From NCBI GenBank assembly GCA_036898135.1, contig CM072513.1, forward strand, positions 11,033,102-11,097,101: DNA of 64,000 nt, written 5' to 3'. A model generated the notes under the pieces. The model was not told the DNA's origin. It saw nothing but the letters and a program-made list of their open reading frames with translations, and made no database searches. Position numbers and translations under genes: made by a program. How positions within the stretch are numbered: position 1 is the first letter of the stretch; each line of letters begins with the position of its first letter. The stretch is from Oncomelania hupensis. Lineage: Eukaryota > Mollusca > Gastropoda > Littorinimorpha > Pomatiopsidae. Of the stretch, positions 53,603 through 63,239 are shown in pieces.

Positions 53603-54747
53603 ATGAATGCATCGCCAGCAGCAGATTTGCTAAAGACATTGTTTGGGACTCTGTCAGTTTGGACGTTCTGCAGTACCGGCGCCGCCTCTTCTTCAGTCTC
53701 ATCTCCTCCGAATCCTCCAAATTCTTCTCGACCTCTGAATTTTCTCCTCTTCATTGCCGATGACCTTGGCTATGGTGACCTTGGTTGCTTTGGTAACAGT
53801 ACCATAGCCACGCCCAACATCGACAAGCTTGCGTCAGAGGGAGTCAGGCTGACCCACAGCATCGCTGCTGACTCCATGTGCACCCCAAGCCGCGCAGCTC
53901 TGCTCACTGGTCGATACCCCATCAGGTCAGGTGAGTAGGCTACGTGCATTTGAAAATGTTGCGAATGACACTAGGCGTGTTGCTAATCATTGGTTGGAGA
54001 AGATCGTAACTTGATGTTGATTGATAAATTAACACATTACACTGGCCTGATCAGCTAAGTGAAGCGTTGGAATAGTAATCACTTTGACATAAGTAGGCCT
54101 AACCTAAATTGTCACAGATAGGTGAAAGGATTGGTGTGAGATGACATGTCATAGGTGACAGGATTGGTGGGAGATGACATGTCAATGCCCGTCTAGGTTT
54201 CTGTGCTACATGTCTGTTTGCCTATATGTAGGTCTATTCGACGTCGATCTTCTCTATGCACGAGCATCATCTTTATCTCAAGTACCGATGGTAATGTGCA
54301 CTTGTTTTACCTTCGGAATATGGCCCGATGCGCAACCAATCTCGGGGAATGAACCGGGCTAGTCCAGATTGGCCAGAGCTAAACTGTTCACCGCGGGCAA
54401 TATGGCGTCGAGTAAGAACAACGAATCAGCAGCTATCTGAGGGTAACGTTTCATTTCTTAGAAAGAACACGTCGTCCATTATGATGACCCGCTTCGCACT
54501 CTGATCACGTGGGGGTTTAGCCCAGTCACGTGGCGATTTAGCCGGCAGAAATAGCAAACAAAACTATTATGATTTCTGCATCCCCCGATTCTTGTAACCA
54601 GACATTTGTTTTGTGTTTCGCAAGGGATGGCGTCATCCACCTTCATGCGGGTGACAATGTTTACGGCCAGTAACACTGCGCTGCCAGTCAACGAGACGAC
54701 TATCGGCGACGTTGCCAAACAGGCGGGCTACAGGACTGCCTTACTAG
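53603..54747 (+). CDS. Steryl-sulfatase/arylsulfatase-like, first two coding exons
   Basis: A type I sulfatase that would hydrolyse sulfate esters after conversion of its active-site Cys to formylglycine. Exon 53603-53930 begins [15 protein letters not shown] with a hydrophobic, signal-like N-terminus, then [19 protein letters not shown] (the DD metal ligands), [15 protein letters not shown] and [20 protein letters not shown], which holds the CxPSR sulfatase signature with its Cys intact. Exon 54626-54747 joins in phase 1 and adds the RVTMFTA...[22 protein letters not shown] region, where the next exon should supply GKWH. No later exon was found up to 64000. A Gypsy element and a large inverted repeat occupy the downstream sequence, so either the intron is over 9 kb or the gene is interrupted. 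Confidence 0.88.
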
Positions 54748-54915
54748 GTCTGTACTGACTTAATTAATGACGCCATTGTGACTGAATCGGTGTAAGCTTA
54801 TACAAAGTAGGCTTACAGGCACAAACACTAAAACTAAAGCAGAATTTAAAGCATTGTTTTAAGTGTAATCAATCAGTTGTTAGTAGTATTATAGGGAGCT
54901 TATGGGTTGGGTTTG

Positions 54916-55085
54916 TGACGTCATGGCTGGATGACGCAATCGTGACGCAATCGTGACGTAACAGAGGCGGTGTGACGTAATCGCTGGTGCGGAGGCCTGG
55001 CCGACGGTGATAGGGTGTGATGACGCAATCATGACATAACAGAGGGGTGATGGTCCTGTGCCCTGTCAAAAGTGAGGGATGACGT
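54916..55085. promoter_or_regulatory. Cluster of CRE/ATF-like sites
   Basis: A perfect TGACGTCA at 54916 followed by several TGACGCAA, TGACGTAA and TGACATAA motifs within 170 bp. Partial tandem duplication (GATGACGCAATCGTGACG) explains some of them. It is in the sulfatase intron. Confidence 0.4.
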
Positions 55086-55155
55086 ATGGTCCCGGGGGGG
55101 ATATAATTTTGTTGATAGTGATGAAATAGGATTGTATGTGGTTTATATGGAGACC

Positions 55156-55350
55156 AAGCACTCAAAGACAGCAAGTGCGCATCTCGGCGATAGTGAATGG
55201 ATATGACTCAGTGGTCTGAGCGTTAGATCAAGCATCCAAAAGACAGCAAGTGCGCATCTCGGCGATAGTGAATGGATATGACTCAGTGGTCTGTGCGTTA
55301 GATCAAGCACCCAAAGACAGCAAGTGCGCGTCTTGGTGATAGTGCATGGA
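55156..55350. repeat. ~75-bp tandem repeat, 2.6 units
   Basis: Units start at about 55156, 55230 and 55305 (CAAAGACAGCAAGTGCG). Each full unit contains GACTCAGTGGTCTGAGCG, which resembles a tRNA A-box region. Confidence 0.85.
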
Positions 55351-55428
55351 TATGAGGAGTATACTTTAATTATATTATAAACATTTATTTTGAAAAACTT
55401 TTTTATTTGAAAAAAAAAAAAGGTTGGG

Positions 55429-55498
55429 CTGAGGTTTGAACCCACGCGGATATGCATCTATTGAATCTTAAGTCTTAACCACTCGACCACTGTACCTT
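55429..55498 (-). other. tRNA-Ser-like sequence (SINE head or tRNA pseudogene)
   Basis: On the minus strand an A-box region GTGGTCGAGTGGTTAAGAC and a B-box GTGGGTTCAAACC are followed by a T run, but the acceptor stem pairs at only about five positions and the anticodon arm is irregular. Not a convincing functional tRNA. Confidence 0.45.
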
Positions 55499-56123
55499 AA
55501 ATCTGAATGGCGATTTTGTGTAATGAGTACTTTATGAATGGACGCCATGCAGGGAAGTGTTTGATAGAAAATATGTAAGTGGACACTAAATGGAATGATT
55601 AGGATACAATTAAGGTGTGAATGGGAATGAGCAAAGGTATATGTCAAACAAATGAGCTACGTCTGGACAAGGGTCTCTAGAGACGGTGATGCCGCTGAAG
55701 CGTGTTTGACACTGTTTTGACAAGACAGAGGGATGATGGACTAAAGACGCGTGATGTCGGGCGCGAGAATGGGAAACAGATGCTTACATACACATACGCA
55801 ATGTGGGGTTAATTGTATCTTGTGGGCAAGCGCTATCGGATTGTAGGTTAGAAAAGGGAGGACTGTTATATTGTCCATAGGAGCTCGGCGAGAGTAAGAT
55901 AGTTTAATTATAGATAGTTAATTAAGAATTGTAGACGGAATGAACAGATTTTCACAGCCCCCTCAGTGGCTATATTTTAAAAGACCGGCATCCTTGTAAA
56001 GACTTCATTCAAAAGATCAGCCCTACAGCAAAGATGAGAGTACTACTCGTATTGTGGATTTCGTGCTCTGAAAATCCTATGATAAGATGGGAATCACTGA
56101 ATGTGGATACAACCAGAGTGCGT

Positions 56124-56314
56124 TGTAATGTCGTAATTATGAAAGTGAAAGTGACTTAATGTTTAGAGTGATCTCCCCTTATCACATCCGGGAGTGAGAG
56201 ACGCCATCTTGGATACGACCGGTGCTGATGTAATAGTATTGGAAATAAACCCAACTTACCATCTTACACACGTGTTGTGTTAGAACTGATTGTACGCAAG
56301 GCAACGACACTATA
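56124..56314 (+). repeat. 5' LTR of the Gypsy element (191 bp)
   Basis: Starts TGTAATGTCG and ends CGACACTATA, so it lacks the usual CA end. It contains AATAAA-like GAAATAAACCC near its end. Confidence 0.93.
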
Positions 56315-56315
56315 T

Positions 56316-56335
56316 CTGGCGACGAGGATGGGATC
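56316..56335 (+). other. Primer-binding site of the Gypsy element
   Basis: CTGGCGACGAGGATGGGA, starting within two bases of the 5' LTR, is the position and style of a tRNA-complementary PBS. The priming tRNA was not identified. Confidence 0.6.
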
Positions 56336-56340
56336 AAAAG

Positions 56341-58464
56341 ATGGCAAGTGGAGGTTTGCCTGTATTTCCCCCCTTCAAGGTCAGTTCTGATGGGGCGGCT
56401 TGGAAAAAATGGCTGGCCAAATTCGAAAACCTGCTACGTGCCCTTGACATCACTGACGATGCAAGAATGAAAGCCATGCTCCTACACTATGTCGGCGAAG
56501 AAACATATGACATTTTTGACAGTTTCACTGATGAGCAAAAGGGTGTTGGCGCAGTGGATGGAATTCAACCAAATGAGTATCCTGTGGCCAAGAAATCTTT
56601 AACAGATTATTTCACACCAAAGAAAAACACAACGTACGAAGTGTTCAAGTTCCGACAAACAACCCAGAACCCTGATGAGAACATTGACTCTTTCTGTACA
56701 AGACTCCGAACATTGGCAAGTACGCGTGAGTTTCACAATGTTGAGACTGAAATTCTCTCCCAAATTCTGCAGGGGTGCACTTCCTCTCGCTTACGACGTA
56801 AAGCATTAAAAGATGGATACAACCTAAAACAAGTGATCGATGAAGCCCGTGCGATTGAACTCTCAGAAAGCAGAGCAGCAGAAATGGAAACCCGTGTAAG
56901 TGCAGTCAGACACAATCAAGCAAGTCGTGGAGATTCCTCTGGCGGCAGTGTCTCAACAGGCGGCAGCTCCAGCCAGAACAACAGCAATAACGTCTCCCAT
57001 CAAGGTTTTGCCGGTGGCGGAGGACAAAATCTCTACAAACAAAACAACAGTGGCGACAGAAATAACTTTCCCGTGGGTCAAAGAGGATTCCAGCGTGGTA
57101 ATTCACCACGTCGCCGTGACATCACACATGACAACAAAAACATTTGCAGAAACTGTGGTGGTTCTTTTCCTCACACTATTCCTTGCCCAGCCAAAGGAAA
57201 ACAATGCCGAGCGTGCCGAAAGTTTGGACATTTTGCAAGAGTCTGCAGGTCCAAGAATAGCTTAAGGATTGCCGTCCACGATCATGATAACTTCAGTGAG
57301 GAGATTAATTCGTTGGATGAAACAGAACATGCTGAGAGACATTGCGTTTACACTGTTGGTGATAGGAAAACCCCCACCGTCACTCTCCACCTTGAGAACA
57401 ACACACCTCTCACGTTCATTGTCGACACCGGTGCAACGTTGAACATCCTTGACTATTCGTCATACCAATCACTGCCGCATCCCAAACCCAAGCTTCTATC
57501 CCCTTGCCCCGTGATCTATGCTTACGGATCGAAGTCCCCACTACCTGTTGTCGGTTATTTTGCTGCTGAGATCACGCACAAGAAGATAATGACAAATACC
57601 CACTTTTACGTCATCAAGCACGACGCAGAACGTACACACAGTAATCTCCTGAGTGGTCACACTGCAGAAAAACTGGGCATCATTCACTTTGCGCTGTCAT
57701 CTTCCTCCAAACTGTCCAGTGTCGGTGACAGCTACCCTGCTCTGTTTGATGGAGAGGACGGCAAGATTTCAGACATTCTGATCAAGCTTCACATCGATGA
57801 GTCTGTCCAGCCAGTGACTCAGCGTCACAGACGTATTCCGTTTCATGTTCGCAGCGACGTTGAGGCTGAGCTGGAACGCTTGGAGAGAATGGACATCATA
57901 GAAAGAGTGCATGGGCCTACACCGTGGGTCAGTCCAGTCGTCGTTGTACCCAAGAAAGATGGAGGCGTGAGACTGTGTGTAGACATGCGTGAACCAAACA
58001 AAGCCATAAAACGTGAAAAACATCCCATGCCCACCATAGATGACCTAATCTCCGACCTGAATGGCTCTGTGGTCTTCAGCAAGCTAGATCTCAGCAGTGC
58101 ATATCATCAGCTCGAGCTCGACGAAGCCAGTCGAAACATCACAACATTCACAACTCACGTTGGACTTCGGAGGTACAAGCGACTACTGTTCGGAGTCAAT
58201 GCAGCTGCCGAGATTTTTCAGAACGCCATCTCACAGTTGCTAAATGACATTCCTGGAGTGAAAAACTTGTCAGACGACATCATCATCTTTGGCAAAACTC
58301 AAGCAGAACACGACGCGAGTCTGAAGAGAACGCTACAAAGACTCCAAGAGCGAGGTGCAAAGCTGAATAAGGACAAGTGCCAAATCTCCGTTCGCGAGCT
58401 AGCTGACATTCTTTGGCCACGTCTTCAGTGCAGCTGGAATCAAACCAGACCCCAAGAAGATTGA
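56341..58464 (+). CDS. Gypsy gag-protease-reverse transcriptase (N-terminal part of polyprotein)
   Basis: From ATG 56341, 707 codons. Gag capsid-like region first, then a Gly/Ser/Asn-rich linker, two zinc knuckles at about residues 271-303 (the second a classical CX2CX4HX4C, CRACRKFGHFARVC), protease with VDTGA near residue 360, and reverse transcriptase with FSKLDLSSAYHQ and the catalytic pair in LSDDIIIF near residue 645. Reading leaves the conserved frame at 58397-58404, where AGCT occurs twice in a row; the residues after that are out of frame and end at a stop. Otherwise no internal stop. Confidence 0.92.
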   Translation: MASGGLPVFPPFKVSSDGAAWKKWLAKFENLLRALDITDDARMKAMLLHYVGEETYDIFDSFTDEQKGVGAVDGIQPNEYPVAKKSLTDYFTPKKNTTYEVFKFRQTTQNPDENIDSFCTRLRTLASTREFHNVETEILSQILQGCTSSRLRRKALKDGYNLKQVIDEARAIELSESRAAEMETRVSAVRHNQASRGDSSGGSVSTGGSSSQNNSNNVSHQGFAGGGGQNLYKQNNSGDRNNFPVGQRGFQRGNSPRRRDITHDNKNICRNCGGSFPHTIPCPAKGKQCRACRKFGHFARVCRSKNSLRIAVHDHDNFSEEINSLDETEHAERHCVYTVGDRKTPTVTLHLENNTPLTFIVDTGATLNILDYSSYQSLPHPKPKLLSPCPVIYAYGSKSPLPVVGYFAAEITHKKIMTNTHFYVIKHDAERTHSNLLSGHTAEKLGIIHFALSSSSKLSSVGDSYPALFDGEDGKISDILIKLHIDESVQPVTQRHRRIPFHVRSDVEAELERLERMDIIERVHGPTPWVSPVVVVPKKDGGVRLCVDMREPNKAIKREKHPMPTIDDLISDLNGSVVFSKLDLSSAYHQLELDEASRNITTFTTHVGLRRYKRLLFGVNAAAEIFQNAISQLLNDIPGVKNLSDDIIIFGKTQAEHDASLKRTLQRLQERGAKLNKDKCQISVRELADILWPRLQCSWNQTRPQED

Positions 58465-59722
58465 CACCATCGTCAGGAGTGAAGCTCCGAAGGATGTTGG
58501 TGAGCTCCGATCGTTCCTCGGAATGACACAGTACGTAGCAAGATTCATCCCCAACTACGCTTCACGCACAGAACCCCTTCGCAAGCTGACAATAAAAGAG
58601 GCCGCGTGGAGGTGGACAAAGAAAGAACACGACGCGTTCGACAACATCAAGCAAGCACTGACAAGCACGCAAGTCATGGCGTATTTTAGTCCTGACAAGC
58701 CGACAGAAGTCTACGTCGACGCAAGCCCAATAGGCCTTGGAGCCATACTCACCCAAGACAACAGAATTATCTGCTATGCAAGCCGAGCCCTGACCGACAC
58801 CGAGCAGCGTTACTCACAAACAGAACGTGAAATGCTGGCTGTGGTGTTCGGTATCGAACATTTTCACCTATACCTGTTCGGATCCTGTTTCACTATAATC
58901 ACTGATCACAAGCCCTTATTAGGAATCATCAAAAGTCAGAAGCCGGCAACAGCCCGCATAGATCGTCTTCGACTCCGTCTCATGCCATACGAGATGAATC
59001 TCCAGTACAGACCAGGTCGTGATGAACTGAACCCAGCTGACTACCTGAGCAGACACCCCACATGCCGGACAAAGCATGACGACACTTCAGAAGCGTATGT
59101 CCGCTACGTCACCAAGAATGCTGTCCCAAAGTCCATGACCCTTGAAGAAGTCCAGACTGCGACCCAAAACGACAAGACTTTGAGGAAGCTCATGAAAGCA
59201 ATCGAGACAGGAAAATGGACAAATGACCTCACTGAATACTTCAGATTCAAAGACGAACTCTCCGTCTGCAAAGGCGTGATTCTCCGTGACCACAGACTAA
59301 TCATTCCCCAATCCCTTCGCAAGAAAGCTGTCGAGATCGCCCACTCCTCACACCAAGGCATCGTGAAAACTAAGCAACTCATCCGTGAGAAGACCTGGTT
59401 CCCTGGAATAGACAAGATGGTCGAACAGGCCGTCCAATCGTGTATACCCTGTCAAGCGTCTGTCCCGACGTCCCCACCCCGTGAACCGCTGATCATGAAA
59501 AACCTACCCTCCGGCCCGTGGCTTGAAGTCGCCGTTGATTTTGCAGGTCCCTTCCCATCGGGCGACTATATGTTGGTCGTTATCGACGAGTATAGCCGTT
59601 TCCCCGAAGTTGATGTCGTCACCTCTACGTCTGCAAGAACAGTTACCCCTCATCTCGACTCTATATTTGCTCGTCATGGAATCCCAGCAGTCGTAAAAAA
59701 CAGACAATGGTCCCCCTTTTAG
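58403..59722 (+). pseudogene. Gypsy RT C-terminus, RNase H and integrase N-terminal/core (frame-shifted segment)
   Basis: Continues pol in another frame after the AGCT duplication. It shows the RT thumb (FLGMTQYVARFIPNYAS), RNase H (YVDASPIGLGAILTQ, TEREMLAV, ITDHKPL), the integrase HHCC zinc domain (HSSHQGIVKTK ... CIPCQ) and the start of the catalytic core (VAVDFAGPF). The conserved frame is lost at the six-A run 59695-59700, just at the second catalytic Asp, and a stop follows at 59722. Confidence 0.9.
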
Positions 59723-60569
59723 TGGAAATGAATTCAAGGAATTTGCTGCTGACCTAGGTTTTCATCATCAAAAGATCACCCCGCTTTGGCCTGAAGCTAA
59801 CGGCGAAGCAGAACGATTCATGGCGACCCTGAATAAGTTTGTGAGAACGTCCCAAGCTGAAAACGTCAACTGGAAAACACAGCTCTTCCAGTTCCTCAGA
59901 CAGTACAGAGCTACGCCCCATAGCTCAACTAAAATATCCCCATTCGAAGCTCTCACTGGCCGCAAGATGCGATCCGGTTTGCCTGAAGTTCCTCACTCTT
60001 TTTATCCGAACCCATCTCTACATTCACGAATGGTGCAGAATGATCAGATCAGCAAGCAGAAAATGAAAACTCATGCTGACGCGAGACGCCACACTGTGCC
60101 CTCTCACCTTGCCCCAGGTGACACTGTTTTAGTCAAGCAACACAAGGCCAATAAGCTTACCCCTCCGTTTAACCCCAAACCTTACACCATTATGGACAAG
60201 AAGGGCAGTATGGTAACTGCAAAACGAGGCTCACATCGCATTGTGCGCAATTCATCCTATTTCAGGCGCATACCCAAACCCGCACCCAACACCGCTGACG
60301 AAGAGGAAGAAGAAGAAGAAGAAGAAATGTTCCCTTCATACTCTACGCCACAATCCACAGCGCAGTACTCCCCACAGAAAACACCACGGCCGATGTCTCC
60401 ACAGAAGACTCCGATGATACCTCGGGCGCCGATGGCCACTGCATCGCCAGTCCCCATGGCAACGAGTCCCATCGGTGATGTCCCAAGCAGTCCAGTCACC
60501 GTGGCTCAACGACATTCATCCCGTGACAAGAAGATGCCGGCTTACCTCAAAGACTATGTTATAAAGTAA
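59701..60569 (+). pseudogene. Gypsy integrase C-terminal part (third frame segment)
   Basis: Resumes the integrase core with its catalytic Glu (EANGEAERF), then YRATPHSSTKISPFEALTG and a C-terminal SH3-like region (PGDTVLVKQHKANK). It ends in an acidic Glu run and a Pro/Ser/Thr-rich tail with repeated SPQKTP motifs, then TAA. About 500 bp of non-coding sequence separates it from the 3' LTR. Confidence 0.88.
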
Positions 60570-61064
60570 AATTACCAGAGCTTGACGATAGTAACTTAAT
60601 TTTCAGAATTAAGTTTTAAAGTTTGAGATGTAGGTTTCAAGCCTTAAGTGTTTTTACAGAGACAGTAATGATATGTTATATTTTCAGTTTGGAATCCTAA
60701 AGTTTGTGCAGAAAAGTGACTTTGACTTGATAAGAAAGATGGTGGAAGAGGAAATAGAAAATGAAACATTGAAGGCAGAAATTAATATGTGATTCAAAGG
60801 TGAAAAACAGTGACTATTTAGTTATTTCTTTGAGCAGAAATAAGTTAAGAAACTTCAGTGATTGAAAACGTTTTTAAAATAAACAAATTAGTTTTGTGTT
60901 GAACAACTTGTTTTAATTTTATGTTATGGATTGTTTTAAAGTAGAACTCTGTTCCAGGTTTATTGTTTTAGATTAAAGTTAAGGTTTTACAAGTAAGGTG
61001 GTAATAATTTGCATGAAGTTATTTTGACTAAAGTAATGCCATTAGGTATTATGTTTTTATTCAA

Positions 61065-61077
61065 AGGTAGGGAGAGA
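61065..61077 (+). other. Polypurine tract of the Gypsy element
   Basis: AGGTAGGGAGAGA lies directly before the 3' LTR, where plus-strand DNA synthesis is primed. Confidence 0.75.
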
Positions 61078-61268
61078 TGTAATGTCGTAATTATGAAAGT
61101 GAAAGTGACTTAATGTTTAGAGTGATCTCCCCTTATCACATCCGGGAGTGAGAGACGCCATCTTGGATACGACCGGTGCTGATGTAATAGTATTGGAAAT
61201 AAACCCAACTTACCATCTTACACACGTGTTGTGTTAGAACTGATTGTACGCAAGGCAACGACACTATA
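61078..61268 (+). repeat. 3' LTR of the Gypsy element (191 bp)
   Basis: Same length and, by eye, same sequence as the 5' LTR; followed by the TGCGT duplication. Confidence 0.93.
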
Positions 61269-62167
61269 TGCGTGATGCACTGAGATGGTTTATTACTGAG
61301 TAAGTACAACATTTTTTTTGAATTGATTTTATTGTATAGTGATGAAAAAAAAATGAAAGGATAATAAAGATTTAATTTATTTAATTTTATTTTATTTAAT
61401 TTTATTTATTTTGTTTTATGAAAAAAAAAAGTCCGTGTTATTATATACTGAATGAATAATTTATTTTATTTTTATTTATTTATTTTATTTTTAATAGAAA
61501 CCCGTCATATAACATCCATGAGATGGATGTACACCTATGGTCTTCGTCGACATAAAAAGTACATTAGAGTTATTCCCCGTGGATTAGGACTCTGAACCGT
61601 AACAACGCAGAAGCCTAGTGTATCGATGACTAGTATGCATCGAATTTGATGCTTCCAAGCTCTTTGTCACCGGCTGTGTGCATGATATACAGATCTGCAG
61701 GCCTCATGGAAGCCCAGATATCATTGTATCTGCCAAGATAAAATTTTTGCTATGAATCATGTCACACAGAATACGTTTTGGACACACTATGACACTAGAC
61801 TGCGGCATGTGAATGTGTTCTAAACTAAAGCAGTTTAGGCTCAAAACTATTTAGTGACTAGACTAGGCATGTGAATGAGAATGTGTTAGTAGTTTAGACT
61901 TAAGACTATTTCGTGTGTTCACTGCTTGTGCTGTAATTTAGTGCAGTGCATGAAGTTAACTGTTTTGAGTTGTGCTTTTGTATTTCTCTTCGTTTAACAT
62001 CATCAGTAATAAAATATTTAGCCCTTGATTCTAACTTTTGTAATGGTTGGTATAAACATGTTTTACACCCTGAGCCTTACATTTAAAAGACTGTAAAGAC
62101 AAGGCAGAGTGAACGAAAGAATGTAAGTAAGAAAAGACAAACAGGATGAAAGAAGAAAGGGGAAAAA

Positions 62168-62172
<5 letters not shown>

Positions 62173-62241
<69 letters not shown>
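62173..62241. repeat. (CT)n microsatellite
   Basis: Uninterrupted CT units in the spacer of the large inverted repeat. Confidence 0.95.
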
Positions 62242-62243
<2 letters not shown>

Positions 62244-62764
62244 CATATATATAGGCAGGCATTTTTCATTTAGGTATTGTGAGTGAACATACACACACAC
62301 ACACACATGTACAACACACAGACACATAACAAACACGTATGTGTGTTTTTGTTTTATTATTTATTAAATGTACTGTTCAGTGGGTAAAAGCCTGTTTATG
62401 CCAACCATTACAAAAGTTAGAATTCTTGGGCTAAATACTAAAATAGTTAAAAACAAATAATAATTAATATTGAGGATGTTACACTATGAGAAATACAAAA
62501 TCACTGCACTACATTGCCAGCACAAGCAGTCTAAACAACTAACACATTCACATGCCTAGTCTAGTGTGTCCAAAACGCATTCTGTGTGACATGATTCATA
62601 ACAAAAACTTAATCTATTAACCTTGGGAGATACAATGACATTTGGGCTTTCATAGGCCTGTAGGTCTGTATATCATCATTATCATTGTTACAATTATTTT
62701 ACTTTCTGTGCACATGTGTTATTGTATCTATTGTACACGCTTATAGCTGTCAGATTAGGCGTTT

Positions 62765-62767
<3 letters not shown>

Positions 62768-62860
<93 letters not shown>
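62768..62860. repeat. (AAT)n microsatellite
   Basis: About 31 AAT units inside the right arm of the inverted repeat; absent from the left arm. Confidence 0.95.
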
Positions 62861-62862
<2 letters not shown>

Positions 62863-63239
62863 CGGTGACAAAGAGCTTGCATGTTTGCAGACTCTTGTAG
62901 GCCTTAAACTTGTCGCAGGTATAAGCAGCCAACACAAAATAGTTAATGACGCTCGCATGGTTGACTGGGGGATAAAAATACGGATTTGAGCTCCAAGAAT
63001 TGTTTGGAAGATTGTATGGATCTACGCCACCAACGTAGCAAAGTTTTTCAGAATACCTTTCATTTTAGTTCTGTTGTTTTAAGGTCTGTTTTCATCAAAA
63101 TGATAAGACAATATTGGCTTGTGAAACAAAATCCAATACAAAACCAAATTTTAAAGCACAACCAGCACTATAACTAATATTACCGACGCATCATTAAATA
63201 AGATATACTAAAGTTTATCACAGAAATGAACCAAGAGAA

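Larger units (their letters stand above)
56124..61268 (+). mobile_element. Ty3/Gypsy LTR retrotransposon, near-intact and young
   Basis: A 5145-bp element flanked by the 5-bp target duplication TGCGT (56119-56123 and 61269-61273). It has 191-bp LTRs that look identical base for base, a primer-binding region, gag-pol with all enzymatic domains in Gypsy order (protease, reverse transcriptase, RNase H, integrase), a purine-rich tract and the 3' LTR. No envelope gene is seen. Two small frame disruptions split pol. It lies in sense orientation in the sulfatase intron. Confidence 0.95.
61648..62885. repeat. Large inverted repeat, ~430-bp arms, ~260-bp spacer
   Basis: The left arm (about 61648-62090) reappears as reverse complement at about 62350-62885. 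Shared blocks include ATGAATCATGTCACACAGAA, GTTTTGGACACACTA, GCATGTGAATG, and CTAACTTTTGTAATGGTTGG; outer ends share AAGCTCTTTGTCACCGG. The right arm carries an (AAT)n insertion (62768-62860) and the spacer holds (CT)n (62173-62241). Arms are diverged with indels. Confidence 0.88.

Noticed and set aside
55429..55498. Functional tRNA-Ser gene
   Set aside because: Acceptor and anticodon stems are too degenerate.
60580..61064. Possible envelope-like gene between Gypsy pol and the 3' LTR
   Set aside because: The 500-bp stretch has no open frame of useful length, signal peptide or membrane segment.
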